Part shown: piece by piece, positions 57,547 through 64,000 of the stretch | How the letters are laid out: each line of letters starts with the position of its first letter | How positions within the stretch are numbered: the stretch's first letter is position 1 | NCBI RefSeq assembly: GCF_018449795.1 | Contig: NZ_JAAVVE010000005.1 | Span: forward strand, 62,001-126,000 | Source of the DNA: Sphingomonas sp. dw_22 | GTDB lineage: Bacteria; Pseudomonadota; Alphaproteobacteria; Sphingomonadales; Sphingomonadaceae | Length of the DNA: 64,000 nt | Direction of reading: 5' to 3' | Position numbers and translations under genes: made by a program | Notes under the pieces: model-generated | What the model saw: only the letters and a program-made list of their open reading frames with translations | Database searches by the model: none | Told to the model about the DNA's origin: nothing

Positions 57547-58878
57547 ATGACGGTCACCACCCGCTTCGCCCCCAGCCCGACCGGCGGCCTGCACGTCGGA
57601 AATCTGCGAACGGCGCTCCATAACTGGCTGTTCGCGCGCCGGCATGGCGGGCGGTTCCTGCTGCGCATCGACGATACCGATCTGGCGCGATCCGAGGAGC
57701 GCCATGTCGATTCGATCCGCGCCGATCTTGCCTGGCTGGGGCTCATCCCCGATGGCGAGGAGCGCCAGTCCGCCCGCTTCGATCGCTATGAGGCACGCTT
57801 CGCCGATCTGATCGCGGCAGGCCGCGTCTATCCGGCCTATGAGACCGCAGAGGAACTGGACCTCAAGCGCAAGGTGCTGCTCGGCCGCGGCCTGCCGCCG
57901 GTCTATGACCGCGCCGCGCTGGCGCTGAGCGACGCCGACCGCACCAGGCTGGAGGTGGAGGGCGTGCAGCCGCACTGGCGCTTCCGGCTCGATCACGAAG
58001 CGGGAATCGAATGGGACGATCTCGTCCGCGGCCCCCAGCGTTTCGATCCGAAGACGATGAGCGATCCCGTCGTCCGCCGTGCCGACGGCTCCTGGCTTTA
58101 TCTGCTGCCCTCGGTGATCGACGATATCGACATGGGCGTCAGCCATGTCGTGCGCGGCGAGGATCATGTTTCCAACACCGCGACCCAGCTCCAGATGTTC
58201 TCCGCGCTGGGTGCCACGCCCCCGGCCTTCGCCCATGAAGCGCTGCTCACCGGCAATGAAGGCAAGCTCTCCAAGCGGCTAGGCTCGCTCGGCGTCGCGC
58301 ATTTCCGCGAGATCGGCATCGAGCCCCAGGCGCTGATCGCGCTGCTCGCCCGGCTCGGCACCAGCGATCCGGTCGAGCCCTTCGCCGATCCCGCCCCGCT
58401 GATCGAGGGCTTCGATTTCGCCCGTTTCGGCCGTGCGCCCGCCCGTTTCGACGAAGCCGAGCTCGCCCAGCTCAACGCCCGGATCGTCCACCAGCTCGGC
58501 TTCGACCGCGTCGCCGCGCGCCTCCCCGCCGGCATGGACGCTGCGGCATGGGAAGTGATCCGCCCCAATCTCTCCACCGTCGCCGCGGCCGCGGACTGGT
58601 GGGCGGTGGTCGAAGGCCCCGTCGAGTCGCCCGCGCCGGCAGAGGAGGATCGCCCCTTCCTCGCCCGCGCCGCCGCGATCGCCGCCGCGATCGACTGGTC
58701 CGCGGATCCTTGGCACGCGCTCACCACCGCGCTCAAGGCAGAGACCGATCGCAAGGGCCGCGCGCTCTTCCTCCCCCTGCGCCTCGCGCTCACCGGCCGC
58801 GATCACGGGCCGGACATGGCCGCATTGCTGCCGCTGATCGGCAAGGATCGTGCGATCGCCCGCCTCTCGGCCGTGTGA
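57547..58878 (+). CDS. gltX: Glutamate--tRNA ligase
   Basis: GltX charges tRNA with glutamate. The 443-residue class Ib synthetase has the HIGH-type motif APSPTGGLHVGN near residue 8 and the KMSKS-type KLSKRLGS near residue 240, and shows RIDDTDLARSEE. The length is slightly short (usual 460-490). Alphaproteobacteria often carry two GltX enzymes, one discriminating and one able to charge tRNA-Gln; I cannot tell which this is. Confidence 0.95.
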   Translation: MTVTTRFAPSPTGGLHVGNLRTALHNWLFARRHGGRFLLRIDDTDLARSEERHVDSIRADLAWLGLIPDGEERQSARFDRYEARFADLIAAGRVYPAYETAEELDLKRKVLLGRGLPPVYDRAALALSDADRTRLEVEGVQPHWRFRLDHEAGIEWDDLVRGPQRFDPKTMSDPVVRRADGSWLYLLPSVIDDIDMGVSHVVRGEDHVSNTATQLQMFSALGATPPAFAHEALLTGNEGKLSKRLGSLGVAHFREIGIEPQALIALLARLGTSDPVEPFADPAPLIEGFDFARFGRAPARFDEAELAQLNARIVHQLGFDRVAARLPAGMDAAAWEVIRPNLSTVAAAADWWAVVEGPVESPAPAEEDRPFLARAAAIAAAIDWSADPWHALTTALKAETDRKGRALFLPLRLALTGRDHGPDMAALLPLIGKDRAIARLSAV

Positions 58879-58907
58879 ACACGAAACTATTTGCCTATCA
58901 CATGTCA

Positions 58908-58920
58908 TGATGTAACATCA
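58908..58920. promoter_or_regulatory. TGATGT-A-ACATCA palindrome upstream of tonB
   Basis: A perfect 13-base palindrome stands 45 bases before the tonB start in an AT-rich patch. The location suits an operator over the tonB promoter. The cognate regulator is unknown; it does not clearly match the Fur 19-mer. Confidence 0.5.
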
Positions 58921-58965
58921 CTGTGGCCGGCGCATCAGACCGGCACAGGAGATGGAGTGCAAGAA

Positions 58966-59637
58966 ATGTACGCCAATCAAGGATACCAGCCCCCGCATTC
59001 GCGCGGCGTCAGCTTCAGTGCGGCGCTTGTGCTCAACGCGGCGCTCATCGCCGGCCTGATCTTCTCGGCGCCCGATTTCCTGCCCAAGCCGCCGCCGACG
59101 GTGCTCACCGGCACGAACATCCCGATCGAGAAGCCGCAGCCCGAACCGCCCAAGCCGCAACCCAAGGTAGACCAGCGCGACGTCGCCCGGGCGCCGCTCC
59201 CCACCGCGCCCGATCCGATCATCCCGACCAGGTCGGAGAACCCGACGGAGACGACGCCGATCATCTATCCGCCGCTGCCGCCTCAGCTCCCGGCTTCGGA
59301 CACCGGACCGGTGGCCCAGCCCGAGCCGCCCAAGGCGCTGCCGCCGCTGGTCGGCGCGGCGCAGGATCCGCGCTATCTCCGCGACTTCCAGCCGGAATAT
59401 CCCTCGTCCGAGCTGCGCGCCCAGCGCGACGGCCAGGTCAGCGTCCGCATCCTGATCGGCATCGACGGGCGCGTGAAGGCGGTCGAGCAGATCCGCGCCA
59501 CCAGCACCGCATTCTTCGAGGCGACCAAGCGCCAGGCGCTCGGCAAGTGGCGCTTCAAGCCCGCCACGCGCGGCGGCGTTCCCGAGGAAAGCTGGAAGGT
59601 GATGAACGTCCGCTTCGAGCTCGAAAACGCCCGGTAG
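58966..59637 (+). CDS. tonB: Energy transducer TonB
   Basis: TonB carries proton-motive energy from ExbBD to outer-membrane receptors. The 223-residue protein has one N-terminal membrane helix (about 16-36), a long Pro-rich periplasmic linker (about 40-135, with KPPPTVL and PKPQPKVD) and the C-terminal TonB domain (about 145-223; LRAQRDGQVSVRILIGIDGRV in part, and KWRFKPATRGG). The ATG at 58966 is preferred; a GTG nine bases upstream is also possible. exbB and exbD are not next to it. Confidence 0.93.
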   Translation: MYANQGYQPPHSRGVSFSAALVLNAALIAGLIFSAPDFLPKPPPTVLTGTNIPIEKPQPEPPKPQPKVDQRDVARAPLPTAPDPIIPTRSENPTETTPIIYPPLPPQLPASDTGPVAQPEPPKALPPLVGAAQDPRYLRDFQPEYPSSELRAQRDGQVSVRILIGIDGRVKAVEQIRATSTAFFEATKRQALGKWRFKPATRGGVPEESWKVMNVRFELENAR

Positions 59638-59697
59638 CACAGGCGTTGAATGCGGGGGCTGGTCCCGACGCCCCCGCATCCCTATCTTCGCCCGGAG

Positions 59698-60045
59698 ATG
59701 ACGTTCCTCAAATCCCTGTCCCCCCTGCGCGCGATTCGCGACCTGAGATTCTTCCTCGCGCAGCGCAAGCAGCATGAGCTCTGGTTCATGATGCTGTCGA
59801 TGGCGATCACTTTCGTGATCCTGTGGATGTTCGTGAAGGATTCGCACATCGAATCTCCGTACAAGCGCAACATCATCTATGTGGAATCCTGGCCGATCAC
59901 CCGCACCGACGAGCAGATCCGCGCCCAGCAGAAGATCGATCAGGCCAAGAAGCATATCGCCGAGGAAGAGCTGGAGAAGCGCCGCAAGGCGAAGCAGGCG
60001 GAGTTCCAGAAGGTCGACGATTGGCTGACCAGCCACGGCTTCTGA
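59698..60045 (+). CDS. Small single-pass membrane protein of unknown function
   Basis: This 115-residue protein has a basic N terminus, one hydrophobic helix (about 30-47, WFMMLSMAITFVILWMFV) and a long charged C-terminal coiled-coil-like segment (IDQAKKHIAEEELEKRRKAKQ, in part). It ends VDDWLTSHGF. I do not recognise a family. It lies between tonB and ribD, within 15 bases of ribD, and may be co-transcribed with either. Confidence 0.78.
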   Translation: MTFLKSLSPLRAIRDLRFFLAQRKQHELWFMMLSMAITFVILWMFVKDSHIESPYKRNIIYVESWPITRTDEQIRAQQKIDQAKKHIAEEELEKRRKAKQAEFQKVDDWLTSHGF

Positions 60046-60059
60046 GCGACGTCCGCTGG

Positions 60060-61004
60060 ATGGCGGCGGCGCTCGCGCTCTCGGAGCGCACCCGCGGCCG
60101 CACTGCGCCCAATCCCAATGTCGGCTGCGTGATCGTGAAGGCCGGCCGCGTCGTCGGCCGCGGCTGGACCCAGCCCGGCGGCCGTCCCCATGCCGAGGCG
60201 ATGGCGCTGGCTCAGGCCGGCGAGTCCGCGCGCGGCGCCACCGCCTATGTGACGCTGGAGCCCTGCGCCCATGCCTCGCCGCGCGGCCCCGCCTGTAGCG
60301 GCCTGCTGGTCGAGGCGGGCGTCGCCCGCGTGGCGGTCGCGCTCGGCGACCCCGATCCGCGCACTGACGGCCAGGGCATCGCTCGCCTTCGCGGGGCAGG
60401 CATCGAAATCTCCGAACGCATCGGTGAAGGCGCCGCGCGCCGGGCGATGGCCGGCTTCCTCACACGCCGGGCGAAGGGCCGTCCCCAGGTCACGCTCAAG
60501 CTCGCCACGTCGCTCGACGGCCGCATCGCGCTTGCTTCGGGCGAGAGCCGCTGGATCACCGGGCCGGAAGCCCGCGCCCATGCCCATCTCGAACGTGCGC
60601 GCCACGAAGCGATCCTGGTCGGGCGGGGCACATATGACGCCGACGCGCCGAGCCTCGACGTCCGCCTGGCCGGACTGGAAGGCCGCTCGCCGCGCCGCCT
60701 GCTGCTTTCGACCGGGACGGCGCCGGAGGGCTGGAAAGCCGTTGCCGCTCCCGAGCGCATCGCCGATCTGGAGGGCGTGGATCACGTCCTGGTCGAAGGC
60801 GGTGCCGAAACCGCCGCTGCCTTCCTCCGCGCCGACCTGGTCGATCGCCTGCTTCTCTACCGCGCGCCGATCCTGATCGGCGCCGGCAAATCCGCGCTCG
60901 GTGATATCGGGCTCACCGATCTTGCTACGGCGCATAACCGCTGGAAACTGACCGATGCGCGCACGCTTGGCAGCGACCGGCTCGAAGTCTACGAGCGCGC
61001 TTGA
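60060..61004 (+). CDS. ribD: Bifunctional deaminase/reductase RibD
   Basis: RibD performs the second and third steps of riboflavin synthesis: pyrimidine deamination and ribosyl reduction. The 314-residue protein has the zinc deaminase motifs HAEAMAL (near residue 43) and EPCAHASPRGPAC (near 70). The reductase domain begins PQVTLKLATSLDGRIAL and carries LVEGGAETAAAF. The start is uncertain: ATG at 60060 is the first ATG, but homologues begin about six residues earlier, where only a CTG is available. It is followed by ribE. Confidence 0.93.
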   Translation: MAAALALSERTRGRTAPNPNVGCVIVKAGRVVGRGWTQPGGRPHAEAMALAQAGESARGATAYVTLEPCAHASPRGPACSGLLVEAGVARVAVALGDPDPRTDGQGIARLRGAGIEISERIGEGAARRAMAGFLTRRAKGRPQVTLKLATSLDGRIALASGESRWITGPEARAHAHLERARHEAILVGRGTYDADAPSLDVRLAGLEGRSPRRLLLSTGTAPEGWKAVAAPERIADLEGVDHVLVEGGAETAAAFLRADLVDRLLLYRAPILIGAGKSALGDIGLTDLATAHNRWKLTDARTLGSDRLEVYERA

Positions 61005-61612
61005 TGTTTACTGGAATCGTCTCCGATATCGGCCGGATCGAGGCCGCGGATCGCCAGGGCGACCTGCGCGTCCGCGTCTCCACCGCCTATGAAACCGACG
61101 GCATCGATCTCGGCGCCTCCGTCTCCTGTTCGGGCGTCTGCCTGACGGTGGTCGACAAGGGGCCGGGCTGGATGGCGTTCGACGTCTCGGGAGAGACGAT
61201 CTCGCGCACCGCCGAGGGGCAATGGACCGCCGGCCGCAGCCTCAATCTCGAACGCGCGCTACGCCTCGGCGACGAGCTGGGCGGCCATATCGTCACCGGC
61301 CATGTCGACGGCATCGGCACGGTGAAGGATGTGCACGAGGAGGGCGGCTCGCACCGCGTCACCATCGCCGCCGGCCCCGAAATCGCTCCCTATGTCGCGC
61401 CGAAAGGCTCGATCACCGTCGACGGCGTCTCGCTGACCGTCAACGATGTGCGCGACACGGCCGAGGGCGTCGAATTCTACCTCAACATCATCCCCCATAC
61501 CGCGTCGGTCACCACTTTCGGCGATCTGAAGCCTGGCCAGGCGGTCAATCTCGAGATCGACGTGCTCGCGCGCTATCTCCAGCGCATGGAGGCGCTTCGT
61601 GCCAAGTCCTGA
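61004..61612 (+). CDS. ribE: Riboflavin synthase
   Basis: Riboflavin synthase dismutates two lumazine molecules to riboflavin plus a pyrimidine. The 202-residue protein is a tandem repeat of two lumazine-binding domains: [13 protein letters not shown] with [10 protein letters not shown], then [14 protein letters not shown] with [14 protein letters not shown]. The start overlaps the ribD stop as TGATG; a TTG three bases earlier is possible. The stop overlaps ribB by 14 bases. Confidence 0.96.
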   Translation: MFTGIVSDIGRIEAADRQGDLRVRVSTAYETDGIDLGASVSCSGVCLTVVDKGPGWMAFDVSGETISRTAEGQWTAGRSLNLERALRLGDELGGHIVTGHVDGIGTVKDVHEEGGSHRVTIAAGPEIAPYVAPKGSITVDGVSLTVNDVRDTAEGVEFYLNIIPHTASVTTFGDLKPGQAVNLEIDVLARYLQRMEALRAKS

Positions 61613-62747
61613 ACGATCCAATGCTCTCAGCCGCCTGCGCCACGGCTTTCTCTCCAGCCCCGAGGAGCTGATCGACGAGGCGCGCAACGGCCGCATGTTC
61701 ATCCTGGTCGATGACGAGGATCGCGAGAATGAAGGCGATCTCGTCATCCCCGCCCAGATGGCGACGCCCGATGCGATCAACTTCATGGCCAAATATGGCC
61801 GCGGCCTGATCTGCCTGGCGCTCACCAAGGAGCGCGTCGACACCCTCGGCCTGGAGCTGATGAGCCGCGCCAACGGCACAAGGCACGAAACCGCCTTCAC
61901 CGTCTCGATCGAGGCGCGCGAAGGCGTCACCACCGGAATTTCCGCGGCGGATCGCGCGCGCACCGTCTCGGTCGCGATCGATGCGTCGAAGGGCAAGGAC
62001 GACATCGTCACTCCCGGCCATGTCTTCCCGCTGGTCGCGCGCGACGGCGGCGTGCTGGTCCGCACCGGCCATACCGAGGCGGCGGTGGACGTCGCGCGGC
62101 TGGCAGGGCTCAATCCCTCCGGCGTGATCTGCGAGATCATGAAGGACGACGGGACGATGGCGCGGATGGACGATCTCGTCCCCTTCGCCCAGTTCCACAA
62201 TCTCAAGATCGGCACGATCCGCGACCTGATCGCCTATCGCCGCCGCCACGATCATCTGGTCGAGAAGCGCGCCGAGACCCGCTTCACCAGCGAATGGGGC
62301 GGCGAATGGACTGCGGTCACCTTCTGGAACAAGGCGACCGCCAGCGAGCAGGTCGCCCTGGTCAAGGGCAAGGTCGATCCTGCCAAGCCGACCCTGGTAC
62401 GGATGCACGCGCTTTCGCCCTTCGGCGACATCTTCGGCGAATCGGGCGATCGCGGCGGGCTGCTCAGCCGCTCGATGGAAATCATCGGCCAGGAAGGCGC
62501 CGGCGTCGTCGTCGTCATCAACAAGCCGCGGCCGGACCAGTTCACCCTGGCGCTCCAGGCCCGCGAGGGTACGATCGCTGCCAAGGATATGGACGAGCTG
62601 CGCGATTACGGCGTCGGCGCGTCAATCCTTACCGAGCTCGGCGTGCAGGACATGGTCCTGCTCACCAACACCCACCACACCCTCATCGGTCTCGACGGCT
62701 ATGGCCTGTCGATCGTCGGCGAGCGGCCGATCGATACGGATAGCTGA
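61599..62747 (+). CDS. ribB: 3,4-dihydroxy-2-butanone 4-phosphate synthase with degenerate RibA-like domain
   Basis: The 382-residue protein makes the four-carbon precursor of riboflavin. The N-terminal RibB domain (about 10-210) has [20 protein letters not shown] and [17 protein letters not shown], both catalytic signatures. The C-terminal 170 residues align in position with GTP cyclohydrolase II but lack its zinc cysteines: the region that should read C-x10-CxC is [18 protein letters not shown], with no Cys. The RibA half is therefore probably inactive. The start is GTG at 61599, inside ribE. Confidence 0.93.
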   Translation: MPSPERSNALSRLRHGFLSSPEELIDEARNGRMFILVDDEDRENEGDLVIPAQMATPDAINFMAKYGRGLICLALTKERVDTLGLELMSRANGTRHETAFTVSIEAREGVTTGISAADRARTVSVAIDASKGKDDIVTPGHVFPLVARDGGVLVRTGHTEAAVDVARLAGLNPSGVICEIMKDDGTMARMDDLVPFAQFHNLKIGTIRDLIAYRRRHDHLVEKRAETRFTSEWGGEWTAVTFWNKATASEQVALVKGKVDPAKPTLVRMHALSPFGDIFGESGDRGGLLSRSMEIIGQEGAGVVVVINKPRPDQFTLALQAREGTIAAKDMDELRDYGVGASILTELGVQDMVLLTNTHHTLIGLDGYGLSIVGERPIDTDS

Positions 62748-63166
62748 TGGCAAAGATTCTCATCGTCGAAGCGCGTTTCTATGCGCACCTGAACGACCTG
62801 CTGCTGGCGGGCGCCCGCGCCGCGATCGAGGAAGCGGGGCACAGCCATGAGACGATCACCGTCCCCGGCGCGCTGGAGATTCCCGGCGCGGTTTCGATGG
62901 CGGCGGAGAGCGGCCGCTATGACGGCTTCGTTGCGCTGGGCGTGGTGATCCGCGGCGAGACCTATCATTTCGAGATCGTCGCGGGCGAAAGCGCGCGCGG
63001 GCTGATGGCGCTGTCGATGGACGGGCTGTGCGTCGGCAACGGCATCCTGACGGTCGAGAACGAGGCCCAGGCGCTGACGCGCGCGAAGCCGGACGAGAAG
63101 GACAAGGGCGGCGAGGCGGCCAAGGCGGCGCTGGCGATGCTGGCGCTCAAGAGCCGCTTCGGCTGA
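62747..63166 (+). CDS. ribH: 6,7-dimethyl-8-ribityllumazine synthase
   Basis: RibH condenses the products of RibD and RibB to lumazine, the substrate of RibE. The 139-residue protein has [41 protein letters not shown] (in part), where the catalytic His is in YHFE near residue 75. The segment [17 protein letters not shown] is also conserved. The start overlaps the ribB stop as TGATG. It completes ribD-ribE-ribB-ribH. Confidence 0.96.
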   Translation: MAKILIVEARFYAHLNDLLLAGARAAIEEAGHSHETITVPGALEIPGAVSMAAESGRYDGFVALGVVIRGETYHFEIVAGESARGLMALSMDGLCVGNGILTVENEAQALTRAKPDEKDKGGEAAKAALAMLALKSRFG

Positions 63167-63171
63167 CGCGC

Positions 63172-63579
63172 ATGAAGCCGCCTGCCACTCGCTACCGCGT
63201 CGTGGAGAAGGGCCGGCGGCTCGTGGTGATCGATACGCTGACCGGTGCTCCGGTCAGCGAGCATGGCGACGGCACGCTGCCCGCCCAGCCGGTCCGGCGC
63301 AGCCCCGCGGGGGTCGATGACGGTTCGGTCTTCATCACCCGCGCCTGGTATGACGAAAAGGCGCCGCGCACCGTCCGATTGAACTATGCGACGCGCCAGC
63401 GGATCAAGAATATCCGCTTCGCCATCGCCCTGGCGGCGGCGATCTTTGTGGTGCTGCTCTTCCTGTTCTGGCCCTTTTCACTGATCCTGTTCGCCGTGCC
63501 GCTTGTGCAGCCGAAGCTGCACAAGCAGGCGCGCGGCGCGGTCACCCGCTGGATCGACGGCTTCGATCAGGCCGCCTGA
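63172..63579 (+). CDS. Membrane protein of unknown function
   Basis: This 135-residue protein has a polar N-terminal half (VVIDTLTGAPVSEHGDGTLP) and a C-terminal hydrophobic hairpin (about 82-116, FAIALAAAIFVVLLFLFWPF and onward), then a basic amphipathic end. I do not recognise a family. It follows ribH by 5 bases, so it may belong to the riboflavin operon. Its end overlaps the convergent oxidoreductase gene by 13 bases. Confidence 0.78.
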   Translation: MKPPATRYRVVEKGRRLVVIDTLTGAPVSEHGDGTLPAQPVRRSPAGVDDGSVFITRAWYDEKAPRTVRLNYATRQRIKNIRFAIALAAAIFVVLLFLFWPFSLILFAVPLVQPKLHKQARGAVTRWIDGFDQAA

Positions 63580-64000
63580 GCCTCGTCCCAGCGCGGATAA
63601 TCGGTATAGCCCTCGGCCCCGCCGACATAGAACAGGTTCTCGCGCGGCGGATTGAGAGGCAATTTCTCGGCGATGCGGCGCGGCAGGTCCGGATTGGCGA
63701 GGAAGGTGCGGCCGAACGCGATCGCATCGGCCTCGCCCGCGTCGAGCGCCGCCTGGGCATCGTCGCCATGATAATCGGCGTTGAGTGCCAACGGCCCCTT
63801 GAACACCTTGCGCATCAGCGGGTGGATCGGCGGATGGTCGGGCGCGCCGCGCGTGCCGCCGGGACGCGGCTCGCGCATCTCCAGGAAGGCGATGCCGATA
63901 TCGTCCAGCGCCGCCGCGGCCGCTTCGAACAAGGGCGCCGGGTTGCTGTCGTTGACGCCCTGCACCTCGCCATTGGGCGATAGGCGGACGCCGGTGCGAT
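63567..64000 (-). CDS. Old yellow enzyme-type NADH:flavin oxidoreductase / alkene reductase, C-terminal part
   Basis: This minus-strand gene is cut by the window end; about 145 residues are visible. They include the RTGVRLSPNGEV stretch, FLEMREPRPGG, PLALNADYHGDDAQAALDAGEADAIAFGRTFLANPDLPRRI (in part) and the C-terminal FYVGGAEGYTDYPRW, all typical of OYE/NemA-type FMN enzymes that reduce activated alkenes. The FMN-binding N terminus lies outside the window. Confidence 0.9.
   Translation of the reverse strand, partial: RTGVRLSPNGEVQGVNDSNPAPLFEAAAAALDDIGIAFLEMREPRPGGTRGAPDHPPIHPLMRKVFKGPLALNADYHGDDAQAALDAGEADAIAFGRTFLANPDLPRRIAEKLPLNPPRENLFYVGGAEGYTDYPRWDEAQAA

Overview
The window is about 66% GC and carries dense, mostly overlapping operons. 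Gene content (class I lysyl-tRNA synthetase, DUF1491, DUF1489, DUF6489, MmcB, periplasmic MsrA, PabB-PabC fusion, rpmF-plsX-fabH-ihfA-merR) and gene order point to an alphaproteobacterium of the sphingomonads (Sphingomonas or a close relative). This is chromosomal core DNA, not a plasmid or prophage. I saw no tRNA, rRNA, CRISPR array or complete insertion sequence.

1-19 kb is the replication-origin region. From the left come leuS (3' part), lptE and holA, facing parB-parA-rsmG-mnmG-mnmE on the minus strand. Three parS-like palindromes lie in or beside rsmG and mnmG. After ogt, a dienelactone hydrolase and two TerC paralogues come rho, hemJ and hemE. The hemE-ppsR boundary at 13.4-13.7 kb is the conserved alphaproteobacterial position of oriC. 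It holds an AT-rich stretch, four DnaA-box-like sequences and an unusual cluster of seven GANTC sites. Plus-strand genes ppsR-maf-aroE-coaE-dnaQ, hpf, ptsN, a thioesterase and DUF1491 follow, so coding polarity switches at the origin.

19-31 kb holds envelope and repair genes (SleB-like hydrolase, MmcB, ankyrin protein, SCO1-like lipoprotein, YcgN, YgjP-like metalloprotease, PBP1A, MsrB) and an energy block sucC-etfB-etfA with a PhyH-family protein. 30-35 kb holds an AraC regulator, an unknown protein, an AraJ/YdhP-type exporter, nhaA and lysK. 35-40 kb holds a secreted protein, a small HTH protein, an Fe-S DinG/XPD-like helicase and a SixA-like phosphatase. 40-43 kb is the lipid cluster rpmF-plsX-fabH-ihfA-merR.

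43-57 kb holds MAPEG, an MBL hydrolase, pabBC, aspC, msrA, DUF1489, mgtE, a peptidyl-prolyl isomerase, LysR, a CDC48/VCP-type double AAA ATPase, an MFS exporter with a monooxygenase-fold partner, TauE/SafE and prs. 57-64 kb holds gltX, tonB, a small membrane protein, the riboflavin genes ribD-ribE-ribB-ribH, a membrane protein and the 3' part of an old-yellow-enzyme gene.

The most unusual signals outside genes are two recurring short elements. A 14-bp word, CAATGTAGGATTTG, occurs identically at 35.9, 39.8 and 56.4 kb. A hairpin built on AAAGTGCACGAAT with a constant 21-nt loop follows it at 36.4 and 56.5 kb. In the first case the two elements flank a small HTH gene, which suggests a regulatory or dispersed-repeat family that I do not recognise.
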